Below are positions 17,504-26,207 of a stretch of DNA of 64,000 bases, one piece after another. This stretch comes from CAG-177 sp003514385 (GTDB lineage Bacteria; Bacillota; Clostridia; Oscillospirales; Acutalibacteraceae), in the NCBI GenBank assembly GCA_051920445.1, contig JBPPLN010000001.1, forward strand, positions 434,001 to 498,000, in the 5' to 3' direction. The position numbers were made by a program, and so were the translations under genes. The notes below the pieces were generated by a model. The model did not search any database. It saw nothing but the letters and a program-made list of their open reading frames with translations, and was not told the origin of the DNA. Within the stretch, counting starts at the first letter, position 1, and each line of letters opens with the position of its first letter.

Positions 17504-18004
17504 TTATCTGTACTGGCTGAGTCTGCCCATGACCGAGCCGCTGCAATGGCAGTGGCAGACCGCCATAGCGAGCGCGTCGGCGGCATCATCGGGCTTCGGG
17601 ATTTTTTCGAGATTGAGGATTATCCTCGTCATCTCCTGCACCTGCTTCTTCTCAGCGCGTCCGTAACCGACGACGCTCTGTTTGACCTGCAGGGGCGTAT
17701 ACTCGAAAATCGGGATACGGTGCTTCTGCGCGGCGAGAACGAGGACTCCCCTCGCCTGGCTGACATCGATAACCGTTTTCGCGTTGTTGTTATAAAAAAG
17801 TTTTTCTATCGACATCGCTTCGGGCTTATACTTCTCCATAAGCTCCGACACGCCGTCATATATGCGCTCAAGGCGAATGTTGAACGGCATCCCTGCGGGC
17901 GTTGTCACCGCGCCGTAATCGAGCATGGTGAAGTGGTTGTTTTTATATTCCACAACGCCGCAGCCGACGATTGCATATCCGGGATCGATACCGAGAACTA
18001 TCAT
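17504..18004 (-). CDS. ruvC: Crossover junction endodeoxyribonuclease RuvC
   Basis: 166-residue resolvase that cuts Holliday junctions symmetrically. The catalytic acids are visible: Asp7 in GIDPG, Glu in MSIEKLF near 68, and the Asp pair in PDDAADALA near 140. The QSVVGYGRAEK basic stretch is also typical. Its ATG overlaps the der stop by four bases. Having ruvC, ruvA and ruvB consecutively is common in Clostridia. Confidence 0.96.
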   Translation of the reverse strand: MIVLGIDPGYAIVGCGVVEYKNNHFTMLDYGAVTTPAGMPFNIRLERIYDGVSELMEKYKPEAMSIEKLFYNNNAKTVIDVSQARGVLVLAAQKHRIPIFEYTPLQVKQSVVGYGRAEKKQVQEMTRIILNLEKIPKPDDAADALAMAVCHCHCSGSVMGRLSQYR

Positions 18005-19329
18005 TTCTTGTTTGATTCCCTTTCTCTGATTATCATGCGCGTCGGGGTGCCCTCAAGACCGAATACGGAGCGAATCTGATTGTCGATATATCGCTGATAG
18101 CTGTAATGGAACAGATCCTTGCGGTTGACGAAGCAGACGAATGTCGGCGGACGGGTCGAAGCCTGGGTCATATAGAATATCTTGAGTCTTCTGCCCTTAT
18201 CTGTCGGCGGCTGGACGCGCGCCGTGGCATCGGCGAGCAGGTCGTTGAGGCGGCCGGTCGAGATACGCATGGCGTTCTGATCGTCAACATATTTGATGAG
18301 CTCAAACAGTCTGTCGAGCCTGAGTCCCGTTTTTGCCGAGATAAAGATTATCGGGGCGTAGGACATAAACGAGAAGTCGTTCATCAGCTTCTTGCGGTAA
18401 GAGTCCATGGTCTTGCCGTCCTTTTCGACGGCATCCCACTTGTTGACTGCGATTATGCAAGCCTTGCCGAGCTCGTGCGCGATACCCGCGACTTTGGAAT
18501 CCTGCTCGGTGAAGCCCTCCACCGCATCTATCATTATAACACATACCTGCGCGCGTTCAACAGCCATTCTTGCTCTTATGACGGAATATTTTTCGATAGC
18601 GTCATAGACGCGGCTCTTTCTGCGCAGACCTGCGGTATCTATAAAGACAAACTTGCCGTATTCATTTTCCACATAAGAATCCGTTGCGTCACGGGTAGTG
18701 CCTGCGATATCGGAGACTATCATTCTGTCCTCGCCCAAAATGGCGTTGACGAGCGACGATTTGCCGACATTGGGCTTGCCGATAACGGCAACCTTGATGG
18801 TGTCATCCTCTTCTTCCTCTTCGTCGGCGGGCGGCAGATGCTCGCAGACAGCGTCAAGCAGATCACCCGTGCCCATTCCGTGGACGGACGAGACGGCTAT
18901 CGGATCGCCGAGACCGAGATTATAAAATTCATAGTACTCCGCGGGAGGTTCGCCGACGGTGTCGCACTTGTTGACACAGAGAACTATCGGCTTGCCGCTC
19001 TTCTGGAGCATGGACGCGACCTCGCTGTCGGTCGAGACAACGCCGGAGCGCACATCAGTGACGAGAATTATAACATCCGCGCTGTCGATAGCCAGCTGAG
19101 CCTGGCGGCGCATCTGCTTTAGGATTATATCGTCCGAATACGGCTCTATGCCGCCCGTATCGACGAGCAGCAGCGTTCTGCTGCCCCACTCGCAGTCTCC
19201 GTAGATTCTGTCGCGGGTGACGCCGGGGGTATCGTCGACTATGCTCAGACGTGCTCCGACGAGCTTGTTGAACAGGGTCGATTTGCCGACATTGGGTCTG
19301 CCGACGATTGCAACAACCGGTTTTGACAT
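18001..19329 (-). CDS. der: Ribosome biogenesis GTPase Der (EngA)
   Basis: 442 residues with two tandem GTPase domains and a C-terminal KH-like domain, the hallmark of Der, which assists 50S subunit assembly. Domain 1 has GRPNVGKS (about 10-17), DTGG and NKCD. Domain 2 has GKPNVGKS (about 182), DTAGLRRKS and NKWD. The KH domain ends with RIMIRERESNKK-like basic residues. It heads a der-ruvC-ruvA-ruvB-glmM run and sits downstream of a structured RNA element and terminator. Confidence 0.97.
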   Translation of the reverse strand: MSKPVVAIVGRPNVGKSTLFNKLVGARLSIVDDTPGVTRDRIYGDCEWGSRTLLLVDTGGIEPYSDDIILKQMRRQAQLAIDSADVIILVTDVRSGVVSTDSEVASMLQKSGKPIVLCVNKCDTVGEPPAEYYEFYNLGLGDPIAVSSVHGMGTGDLLDAVCEHLPPADEEEEEDDTIKVAVIGKPNVGKSSLVNAILGEDRMIVSDIAGTTRDATDSYVENEYGKFVFIDTAGLRRKSRVYDAIEKYSVIRARMAVERAQVCVIMIDAVEGFTEQDSKVAGIAHELGKACIIAVNKWDAVEKDGKTMDSYRKKLMNDFSFMSYAPIIFISAKTGLRLDRLFELIKYVDDQNAMRISTGRLNDLLADATARVQPPTDKGRRLKIFYMTQASTRPPTFVCFVNRKDLFHYSYQRYIDNQIRSVFGLEGTPTRMIIRERESNKK

Positions 19330-19391
19330 ATTTATGACCGCGCGGCAAACGGCTTTCGCCGATACCGCTTCCTTTCAAAGTTTTGGGATTA

Positions 19392-19416
19392 TTATAAGCA
19401 GCATTTACGCTTATAA
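19392..19416 (-). promoter_or_regulatory. Inverted repeat upstream of der
   Basis: Perfect 8-bp arms (TTATAAGC and GCTTATAA) separated by 9 nt, between the upstream terminator and der. A TATAAT hexamer (minus strand, 19391-19396) overlaps one arm, but the nearest TTGATT lies 21 bp away, so a promoter is uncertain. It could be an operator. Confidence 0.4.
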
Positions 19417-19419
19417 AAA

Positions 19420-19460
19420 TCAAAAAGGCAGAGAAGGCTCATCCTCCTCTACCTCTCCGC
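19420..19460 (-). terminator. Rho-independent terminator between the rpmF-distal RNA element and der
   Basis: On the minus strand GCGGAGAGG pairs with CCTTCTCTGC (one bulge, one G-U), followed by CTTTTTGATTTTT. It lies just after the structured element at 19465-19551. Confidence 0.8.
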
Positions 19461-19464
19461 ATTC

Positions 19465-19551
19465 ATGACTTGTACGAAGCACAGCCGAGGCGGAACCTCA
19501 GCTTAGCAGTTAACGCTTTAAGCCGCCGATACCGGCCGCTTTACGAGTCAT
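19465..19551 (-). ncRNA. Unassigned structured RNA element between rpmF and der
   Basis: On the minus strand an 87-nt segment is closed by ATGACT/AGTCAT. Inside are at least two strong hairpins: AAGC-G-GCCG-GTAT-CGGC-G-GCTT (symmetric, with one G-G mismatch) and GCTGAGG/CCTCGGC with a 5-nt loop. A small GUGC/GUAC hairpin lies next to the closing stem. The terminator at 19420-19460 follows directly. No open reading frame of note and no tRNA cloverleaf fits. It could be a small RNA processed from the L32 transcript or a leader that controls der. I could not match it to any RNA family I know. Confidence 0.5.
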
Positions 19552-19578
19552 ATTTGACTTGCGTGTGTTTCAAAGGGC

Positions 19579-19761
19579 TCACGCGTCCTTCTTAATCACT
19601 TGCTTGCCGTTGTAATAGCCGCACTCGGGGCATATTCTGTGGGGTCTCTTGTACTCCCCGCACTGCGGGCACTTAACGAGCTCGGGAGCGTCCATCTTCC
19701 AAACGTTGGAACGTCTCTTGTCTCGTCTTGCGCTTGATACTCTTCTCTTGGGTACCGCCAT
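19579..19761 (-). CDS. rpmF: 50S ribosomal protein L32
   Basis: 60-residue zinc-ribbon form of L32, a structural protein of the large ribosomal subunit. It starts MAVPKRRVSSARR, as in other Firmicutes, at ATG 19761 behind AGGAGG. The zinc ligands C31, C34, C44 and C47 are all present, so this is the C+ (zinc-dependent) version. It is directly downstream of the DUF177 gene, the usual pairing. Confidence 0.97.
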   Translation of the reverse strand: MAVPKRRVSSARRDKRRSNVWKMDAPELVKCPQCGEYKRPHRICPECGYYNGKQVIKKDA

Positions 19762-19809
19762 GTTGAGCACCTCCTTAATACTAGTGCATTGAATGTGGAA
19801 AAAATCCTT

Positions 19810-20304
19810 TTAATTATCCAAAAGCTGTTTGAGAGCCTCGAGACGCGGGTCTACGGGCTTTTTGCAGCTGCATTGGCCTTCGTTGAGGTTGGCGCCGCAG
19901 AACTGGCAGACGCCTTTGCAATCCTCTTTGCACAGAATCTTGCTGGGCAGGGTGAGGAAAATATCCTCCCGCACAAGAGGATCAAGCTCAAAATGCATAT
20001 CCTCAATAAGAATCAGCTCGTCGTTCTCCTCATCGTTGAGCGAGGTCACGAGAGTGTGCGAAACGGGAATGTCGAAAACACGGTCTATCGATAAAGCGCA
20101 GCGGTCGCAGTCCGTAAACACTTCAACCGTCGCCTGAGCCTCGATGCAGACTATGCCGGCGCGGTTGACCGCCTCGCCTTTGACGCGCACTGCCTTCTGA
20201 AAAGGCTTGCCCGCCCAGAACTCCTCATCGGACATGTCCATCTCATAATCAAACGGAACAGACGCGCCGATATTATTGAAAATGGGTTCTAACTCAATAA
20301 ACAT
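19810..20304 (-). CDS. yceD: DUF177 (YceD-like) protein
   Basis: 164 residues of the DUF177 family, almost always encoded beside rpmF and implicated in 23S rRNA accumulation or large-subunit assembly in plants and bacteria. The C-terminal cluster CKEDCKGVCQFCG followed by CSC suggests a bound metal. The start is ATG 20304, downstream of AAGGTG. It shares a consensus promoter and an operon with rpmF, separated by 48 bp. Confidence 0.9.
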   Translation of the reverse strand: MFIELEPIFNNIGASVPFDYEMDMSDEEFWAGKPFQKAVRVKGEAVNRAGIVCIEAQATVEVFTDCDRCALSIDRVFDIPVSHTLVTSLNDEENDELILIEDMHFELDPLVREDIFLTLPSKILCKEDCKGVCQFCGANLNEGQCSCKKPVDPRLEALKQLLDN

Positions 20305-20343
20305 AGCATTCACCTTGCGGTTACTTAAATCCGCGCAGAAAGT

Positions 20344-20372
20344 ATTATATCTTCCTGCGCGGGTTTTGTCAA
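20344..20372 (-). promoter_or_regulatory. Strong sigma-A promoter of DUF177-rpmF
   Basis: Perfect TTGACA and TATAAT hexamers with a 17-bp spacer on the minus strand, 40 bp upstream of the DUF177 start. One of the best promoter matches in the window, as expected for a ribosomal protein operon. Confidence 0.88.
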
Positions 20373-20403
20373 TAAAAACTTCAGTTTTTTAGACTTTTTT
20401 CTC

Positions 20404-20820
20404 TTAAAGTTTCTGGCAGAAGTCAAAAATCTTCTCGGGAAGCTCCTCATCGTCAGCCGAAACGGTGAAGACGAAGTTCTTCTCGGTGATATCGCTCAGC
20501 TCCTTGACCTTCTCAAGGAAAACTGCAAGCTCATCATAATCTCTGCCGCCGATGCGCAGAGTTGCGTCGATGAGGATATCGGTTATATCGTGGTCACCTG
20601 CGCAGATACCGCTGAGGAAGCCGTAAAACGCCTTGTAGCCGCTGACCTTGTAGAAATCAGTCTCGATGAGTCTTGCACGATAGTTGATATCGTAAGTCAG
20701 AAGCCTTTCTTTCTCAACGCAGACAACGTTGCCGCTGGAAGCTTCAACAGCCTTGTTGACCTGCTCGATGAGACGTTTTGTCTTGCCCGATCCTTTGCGT
20801 CCTGTAATCAAAGAAACCAT
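20404..20820 (-). CDS. Small P-loop ATP-binding protein, unknown function
   Basis: 138 residues. The N-terminus MVSLITGRKGSGKTKRL contains a clear Walker A (GRKGSGKT, 7-14). A Walker B-like DILIDATLRIGGRD follows near 80-93. There is no signal peptide or membrane segment. Similar small P-loop proteins occur widely in Clostridia without an assigned role. It lies 13 bp after the pgi stop on the same strand, so it may be co-transcribed with pgi, and is followed by the DUF177 promoter. Confidence 0.75.
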   Translation of the reverse strand: MVSLITGRKGSGKTKRLIEQVNKAVEASSGNVVCVEKERLLTYDINYRARLIETDFYKVSGYKAFYGFLSGICAGDHDITDILIDATLRIGGRDYDELAVFLEKVKELSDITEKNFVFTVSADDEELPEKIFDFCQKL

Positions 20821-20833
20821 TTAAGAATTCCTC

Positions 20834-22174
20834 CTAAAAATTTATTCTGTTCTCAAGCTCAGCACGGCGCTCCTCATATCCGGGCTTGCCCATGAGTGCG
20901 AACATATTGAGCTTATAACTTTCAACGCCGGGCTGGTCGAACGGATTGACTCCGAGGACATAGCCGGAAATTCCGCATGCCTTCTCGAGGAAGTAGATGA
21001 GCCAGCCGAGATTGTACTCATTCATCTTGTCGACATCGAGGAGGATGTTGGGCACGCCGCCGTCGGTATGCGCAAGAACCGTTCCCTCGAACGCCTTGCG
21101 GTTGACCTCGGACATATGCTTGCCTGCGAGGAAGTTGAGTCCGTCCTCATTGTCGGCGGTAGCCTCGATAACAAGATCGCGCTTAGGCTGAGCAAATGTG
21201 ACAACGGTCTCGAACAGCGAGCGTTCGCCCTGCTGTATGTACTGGCCGAGAGAGTGGAGGTCGGTCGAGAATATCGCCGAAGCCGGGAAGATTCCCTTGT
21301 GCTCCTTGCCCTCGCTCTCGCCGAAGAGCTGCTTGAACCACTCGCACATCATAGTGTAGTCCGGCTCATAGGCGGCCATCATTTCGATCTTCTTGCCGCT
21401 TCTGTAGAGAATGTTGCGGATAGCGGCATAGCGATAGCAGTCGTTCTTGTCAAGTTCGGGCGACATATACTGCTCTCTCGCGTCTGCGGCGCCCTTCATA
21501 AGTGCGTCAATATCGATTCCGGCGACCGCTATCGGAAGCAGGCCGACTGCGGTGAGCACGGAATATCTGCCGCCGACGTTATCGGGAACTACGAAAGTCT
21601 CATAGCCCTCTTCATCGGACATATTGCGAAGCGCGCCCTTTGATTTATCGGTAGTGGCATAGATGCGGCCCTTTGCGCCGTCCTTGCCGTACTTCTTGAT
21701 GAGCAGGTCTCTGAAAATACGGAACGCGAGCGCGGGCTCGGTGGTCGTTCCGGACTTCGAAATAACATTGACGGAGAAGTCCTTATCCTTGCAGATATCG
21801 ATAAGCTCGGCAAGGGTCGAGGAGCTGATTGTGTTGCCGGCGAAGTAAATCTTCGGAGTATCGGCGGCGACATCGTTATATTTCTGGGACTTCACGAACT
21901 CGATAGCGGCTCTTGCACCGAGGTAAGATCCGCCGATGCCGATAACTATAAGTATCTCGGAATCCTTCTTTATCTTCTCTGCGGCTGCCTTTATTCTGGC
22001 GAACTCCTCCTTATCATAGTTGACCGGAAGGTCGACCCAGCCGAGGAACGCATTGCCTGCGCCCGTACCGTTATGAAGCTTTTCATGAGCGGCGGTTATC
22101 TCCGGCTGAATAGCCGAGAGCTTAGCGGCATCCGCCGCCTCGCCGACAAACGAGGTGTTAAGTCTGACTGACAT
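20834..22174 (-). CDS. pgi: Glucose-6-phosphate isomerase
   Basis: 446 residues, the short form typical of Firmicutes. Interconverts glucose-6-phosphate and fructose-6-phosphate. Landmarks include GIGGSYLGARAAIEF, the signature VISKSGTTTEPALAFR, and the C-terminal sugar-binding region GVNPFDQPGVESYK. I use ATG 22174 (MSVRLNTSF) behind a GGGGGAAAAAG site. The 11-residue extension upstream is not family-like. A consensus promoter lies about 70 bp upstream. Confidence 0.96.
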   Translation of the reverse strand: MSVRLNTSFVGEAADAAKLSAIQPEITAAHEKLHNGTGAGNAFLGWVDLPVNYDKEEFARIKAAAEKIKKDSEILIVIGIGGSYLGARAAIEFVKSQKYNDVAADTPKIYFAGNTISSSTLAELIDICKDKDFSVNVISKSGTTTEPALAFRIFRDLLIKKYGKDGAKGRIYATTDKSKGALRNMSDEEGYETFVVPDNVGGRYSVLTAVGLLPIAVAGIDIDALMKGAADAREQYMSPELDKNDCYRYAAIRNILYRSGKKIEMMAAYEPDYTMMCEWFKQLFGESEGKEHKGIFPASAIFSTDLHSLGQYIQQGERSLFETVVTFAQPKRDLVIEATADNEDGLNFLAGKHMSEVNRKAFEGTVLAHTDGGVPNILLDVDKMNEYNLGWLIYFLEKACGISGYVLGVNPFDQPGVESYKLNMFALMGKPGYEERRAELENRINF

Positions 22175-22244
22175 TCTTTTTCCCCCATATCTATTGAGAG
22201 ACCACACGGCCTCCGGCTCTTCTGAGCTCTTTTTATTTGTTAAT

Positions 22245-22273
22245 ATTTTAACTTATTTGAGTAGGTATTTCAA
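22245..22273 (-). promoter_or_regulatory. Sigma-A-type promoter of pgi
   Basis: TTGAAA and TAAAAT with a 17-bp spacer on the minus strand, in an AT-rich gap. Confidence 0.65.
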
Positions 22274-22339
22274 GCTTTACGGGCAATATTTCACGAAAAA
22301 TTAAAACAGATTTCACTTTGCCGCCTCAAATGCGTTTTT

Positions 22340-23434
22340 TCAGCCGTTCTGCGAGCTTCTGTAGGCTTCAACTTCCCAATTTGTGATGAAATCCGTGAGC
22401 TCTTCCGTCATGTGCGACGCACCGCCGAACGAGCGCGAATACACGGCGATATCCGCCGCATCTTCAAAGAGCATCTCGGCAGTCGCTGCGCGCTTCTCGC
22501 TCTCGCCGAAGCAGAACGCTCCCCTGCCCCGGAGCAGAATAACGCGCGGCATGAAGCCGTGTTTTTTATTATATGCGCTTATTTTTTCATCCGCTTCACC
22601 GACGCTGTCGAGCCAGAGCGGATAGGCGCGGCAATAGACGATATGGTCGGGAGTGAACGGGCGCATAAGCTCATTTGCGGCATCCGCGGAGCCGACAAAG
22701 CTCTTTGACACGCCGAACGGGACTTCGCGGCAGACAGTACCCTGCGGGAATGCAGAGAGCAGAGCCTGCTGAGCTTCCGTATCAAAAGTCGGAGTTTTAT
22801 CGAAATCGGGCTTTTCCGAAAGGCTGCGGTCAATCGAATCAAGCACAAAACTCAGCTTTTCGCCGAGGGCATCGACCGTATCGGCGGCGACGAATATGCC
22901 GTGATTTTCGAGCAGGAGCATATCGCAGTCTTTGCCCGCGCGAGCCTTAAATTCAAGCATCTTGTCGCGGCAGAGCTTCGCCAGCACATAGCCCGGGCGG
23001 CACTGCTCAATCCAGATAAAATCGCGGGCTATTACCCGGCGCGCGGCGCTCTCCCCACCCTTTGAGCAGGTGATGCCGTTCACCTTTGCCGGGTGCAGGT
23101 GCAGGACATAGGTCTGCGGGAACAGCGCATGGAGCGTAGTCTCGACGCTCGGGCGCTTTGTCTCGCCCGGAACGCGCGACGTCATAAGGTCTTGGAGGAC
23201 GAGAGCCTCTCGCTCTGAATCGGAATCCGGATAGCTCTTTTCAAATATTTCGCCGAGCTTCAAAAGATCGATTTCAACAAAGCCCTGCGCCGTTATGGTC
23301 GCAAGAGCCGTGCCCGAGCCCTTGACCCACATCCTGCCGTCCGCCTTTGCGGAGGTGTTTCCGCCGCCGGCGAGAACAAGAGACGGGTCGGAACCATAAA
23401 AATTCGAAAAGCCGACAAGTTCATCTATAAGCAT
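22340..23434 (-). CDS. Class II aldolase/adducin-like protein
   Basis: 364 residues. The N-terminal 240 residues match the class II aldolase/adducin fold: GGGNTSAK near 24-31, the metal-binding HLHPAKVNG, and LLENHG. This is like the aldolase half of the two-domain rhamnulose-1-phosphate aldolase/alcohol dehydrogenase proteins, but the short-chain dehydrogenase half is absent. The C-terminal 120 residues look like the second part of the aldolase module. Substrate is unknown; a sugar phosphate or sugar alcohol is likely. It lies downstream of potD with a hairpin between, so it is probably transcribed separately or by read-through. Confidence 0.75.
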   Translation of the reverse strand: MLIDELVGFSNFYGSDPSLVLAGGGNTSAKADGRMWVKGSGTALATITAQGFVEIDLLKLGEIFEKSYPDSDSEREALVLQDLMTSRVPGETKRPSVETTLHALFPQTYVLHLHPAKVNGITCSKGGESAARRVIARDFIWIEQCRPGYVLAKLCRDKMLEFKARAGKDCDMLLLENHGIFVAADTVDALGEKLSFVLDSIDRSLSEKPDFDKTPTFDTEAQQALLSAFPQGTVCREVPFGVSKSFVGSADAANELMRPFTPDHIVYCRAYPLWLDSVGEADEKISAYNKKHGFMPRVILLRGRGAFCFGESEKRAATAEMLFEDAADIAVYSRSFGGASHMTEELTDFITNWEVEAYRSSQNG

Positions 23435-23460
23435 GAATATTGCCCTTTCTTACAGAAATT

Positions 23461-23486
23461 CCGGGGCACGGCAGCCCGCACCCCGG
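23461..23486 (-). terminator. Hairpin after potD
   Basis: An 11-bp GC-rich stem (CCGGGGTGCGG with CCGTGCCCCGG, minus strand) with a 4-nt loop, 9 bp after the potD stop. The T-run after it is short. Confidence 0.6.
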
Positions 23487-23495
23487 CTATTATTG

Positions 23496-24587
23496 TTATG
23501 ATTTGATTTCTTTCCAAGAAGCGCTGTAATAAGCGTCGAGATCGGCTCCGAGGTCGTGATAAACCTCGCCTTTGTCGATAACCTCGCGGGACGGGAAGAT
23601 ATCCTCATCCTGCTGAACCTCGGGATCAAGCTCGTTGTAGAGAGCCTGGTTCGGAGTCGAATAATAGATATACTCGAAGTTCTTCTTCGCCGCTTCAACT
23701 CCGCAGAGGTAGTTGATGAACGCCTCGGCGTCAGCCTTGTTCGAGCTGTAGGTCGGGACGACCCACGAATCGATCCAGAAGTTCGTGCCCTCCTCGGGAA
23801 TTGTGAACTTCAGATCGGGGTTGCCGCTGATGTTCTGCTCCTCGTCGCCCTCAATAGCGAGATAAGCTTCGCCGTTATAGACGAGAGCCATCGCAGCCTC
23901 GCCGCTTATCATCGCGTCGCGAGCCTCGGTCTCGACAAGATACGCCTTGAGCATCGGCTTCTGCTTGATAAGCAGCTGCTTCGCCTCGTCTATCTGAGCC
24001 TTGTCGGTGGTGTTGAGCGAATAGCCGAGAGCCTCAAGCGCAACAAGGAAGGAGTCGCGGATGCTGTTGGACATGATTATCTTTCCGGAATACTTCTCGT
24101 TGAAGAACATCTTCCAGCTCTTCGCATCCTCTTCGGAAACCATCTTGGTGTTGTAGATAACGCCGACGGTGCCCCAGAAATGCGGGACGGAATACTTGTT
24201 CTCGGGGTCGAAAGATTTTGACTTCTCGAGATAAACTTCGCCGATATTCTTGATATTCGGAATGTTGTCGAAGTTGAGCTCGGAAAGTCTGTTCTCTTTA
24301 ATAAAACGCTCGATTATATAATCCGAGGTGCAGATGAGGTCATACGACTGGTCGCCGTTGACTGCTTTGTTATAAAGCTCCTCGGGAGTATCGCACTCAT
24401 CGACATTGACTTTGATGCCGTTCTCTTTTTTGAAGTTCGAGATAACATCGAGGTCGATATACTGGCCGTAGACGAGCACATTTATGCTGCGGGTCTTGGT
24501 GCAGCCCGCGAGCGCGCCCATGGAGCAGAGGCAGAGCACAATTGCCATAACTGCCGCCGCAATTCTTACAAAAACAGATTTTTTCAT
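23496..24587 (-). CDS. potD: Spermidine/putrescine-binding lipoprotein PotD
   Basis: 363 residues. The N-terminal signal ends in the lipobox ALAGC with lipidated Cys29, so it is a membrane-anchored substrate-binding protein. The mature protein has the PotD/PotF-type fold, with the characteristic SINVLVYGQYIDLDVI start and the VPHFWGTVGVIYNTK stretch near the ligand site. It delivers polyamines to PotB/PotC. It is the last gene of potABCD, 13 bp after potC. Confidence 0.93.
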   Translation of the reverse strand: MKKSVFVRIAAAVMAIVLCLCSMGALAGCTKTRSINVLVYGQYIDLDVISNFKKENGIKVNVDECDTPEELYNKAVNGDQSYDLICTSDYIIERFIKENRLSELNFDNIPNIKNIGEVYLEKSKSFDPENKYSVPHFWGTVGVIYNTKMVSEEDAKSWKMFFNEKYSGKIIMSNSIRDSFLVALEALGYSLNTTDKAQIDEAKQLLIKQKPMLKAYLVETEARDAMISGEAAMALVYNGEAYLAIEGDEEQNISGNPDLKFTIPEEGTNFWIDSWVVPTYSSNKADAEAFINYLCGVEAAKKNFEYIYYSTPNQALYNELDPEVQQDEDIFPSREVIDKGEVYHDLGADLDAYYSASWKEIKS

Positions 24588-24600
24588 TTTTCGTCCCCCA

Positions 24601-25401
24601 TCAATAGTTTTTTCCCTTCGCCGCGCTTTTCTCCTTATTGATGCTGATTCGGTTGACGACGAACAGCACGATAAGCACGATGAGGAAGATTATAGTTGAC
24701 AGAGCATAGAGCTCAGGCTGGTTGCCGAGCTTGCGCTCGGTATAGATTATTATCGAGAGCGTCTTTATTCCCGCGCCCTTGGTGAAATAAGTGATGGTGA
24801 AATCATCGAGCGACATGGTGAACGCCATAAGGAAGCCCGAGAGGATGCCCGGGAAAATATCCGGGACTATCACCTTGAAAAACGCCTGAACCGGCGTTGC
24901 GCCGAGGTCGACCGCCGCCTCATATGTGTTCCTGTCGCGCTGACGGAGCTTCGGCAGGACATTGAGGACGACATAGGGAATATTGAAGCTGATATGCGCT
25001 ATGAGCATGGTCGTGAAATTGAGATTGCCGAACATGCGCACGAAGAGCAGCATCAGCGCGATACCCGTTACAATATCGGCATTGAGAAGCGGGATGCTGT
25101 TGACGCTCATTATTGCGGACTGACTGCGCTTTCTCATATAGAGAATACCCACGCACGCAAGAGTGCCGACTACTGTCGCTATCAAAGCGGAGAGCACGGC
25201 GAGCAAAAGCGTATTGCGCAGAGCCTCCATGATAGGTCCGCTCGTGAACAGGTCTTCGTACCATCTGAGGGTGAAGCCGCCCCATTTCATATAGCGCGAA
25301 TTGTTGAACGACATGACTGTCAGAACGGCTATCGGCAAATAGAGCAGGACGAAGATTATCGCCACATAAAACTTTTCGAGGAAGTGCCTGAATTTTACCA
25401 C
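24601..25401 (-). CDS. potC: Polyamine ABC transporter permease PotC
   Basis: 266-residue permease with about six transmembrane segments. The cytoplasmic EAA loop reads TYEAAVDLGATPVQAF and continues into IVPDIFPG; this docks the ATPase. It overlaps the potB stop by 7 bases. Order A-B-C-D matches the standard pot operon, which supports the PotC over PotB assignment. Confidence 0.93.
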   Translation of the reverse strand: MVKFRHFLEKFYVAIIFVLLYLPIAVLTVMSFNNSRYMKWGGFTLRWYEDLFTSGPIMEALRNTLLLAVLSALIATVVGTLACVGILYMRKRSQSAIMSVNSIPLLNADIVTGIALMLLFVRMFGNLNFTTMLIAHISFNIPYVVLNVLPKLRQRDRNTYEAAVDLGATPVQAFFKVIVPDIFPGILSGFLMAFTMSLDDFTITYFTKGAGIKTLSIIIYTERKLGNQPELYALSTIIFLIVLIVLFVVNRISINKEKSAAKGKNY

Positions 25402-26207
25402 AGCGACGCCTCCTCTCCCGAGCCTTTCATCTCACCGATCATCATGCTCACGAAGATAAATATCATGAGCACTATCGAGATGCCGGAGCCGAGATGCCAG
25501 TTATTGCCCTGGTTGAACTCCTGTTCGATAATATTGCCTATGAGCAGAACTTTTCCGCCGCCGAGAATATCGGCGATAACGAACTCCGAGATGCTCGGCA
25601 CGAACACCATCGTGATGCCGCTTATAACGCCGGGCACGGAGAGCGGAAAGATTATCTTGCGGAAAGTCCTCGCCGGGGTCGCGCCGAGGTCGCCCGCGGC
25701 GTCGAGAAGGTTGCGATCAATTTTTATAAGAGCATTGTAAATCGGCAGAACCATGAACGGGAAATAATCATAGACCATACCGATAACTATCGCCGCCGGG
25801 GTATACATGATACTGAAATTCGGCAGATTCAGCGCCGAGAGGATATAGTTGAGAATACCGTTATCCGAGAGCAGCATCCTTATAGCTATTATCCTGAGCA
25901 GGAAGTTTATCCACATGGGCAGGATGAAAATAAATATAACGAAGCTGCGGTTTTTCGCGGCGCTTTTGCTGAGTATCAACGCGAGCGGATAAGCGAACAG
26001 CAGGCACACCGCCGTTGTTATCACTGCGAGCAGCAGGGACAGCCCGAGCGCCTGGATATGAATCTTTTCAAGAATCGCTGTTATGTTTGAAAAAGTGAAC
26101 GTGCCGTCCGAAGAAGTGAAGCCGTAATAAAAAACGAACAGCAGCGGCACTATCGTAAAGACCAGCATCCACAGAAGATACGGCCCTGCCATAAGTTTTT
26201 TACGCAT
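25395..26207 (-). CDS. potB: Polyamine ABC transporter permease PotB
   Basis: 270-residue integral membrane permease. The N-terminal stretch MAGPYLLWMLVFTIVPLLFV and the following segments are strongly hydrophobic. The EAA-type loop reads DAAGDLGATPARTF and continues into IFPLSVPG. It overlaps potA by 8 bases and potC by 7, so translation is probably coupled. Confidence 0.92.
   Translation of the reverse strand: MRKKLMAGPYLLWMLVFTIVPLLFVFYYGFTSSDGTFTFSNITAILEKIHIQALGLSLLLAVITTAVCLLFAYPLALILSKSAAKNRSFVIFIFILPMWINFLLRIIAIRMLLSDNGILNYILSALNLPNFSIMYTPAAIVIGMVYDYFPFMVLPIYNALIKIDRNLLDAAGDLGATPARTFRKIIFPLSVPGVISGITMVFVPSISEFVIADILGGGKVLLIGNIIEQEFNQGNNWHLGSGISIVLMIFIFVSMMIGEMKGSGEEASLW

Noticed and set aside
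19465..19551. tRNA or tRNA-like gene
   Set aside because: Length is close to a long tRNA, but there is no acceptor stem plus T-arm in register and no anticodon arm.
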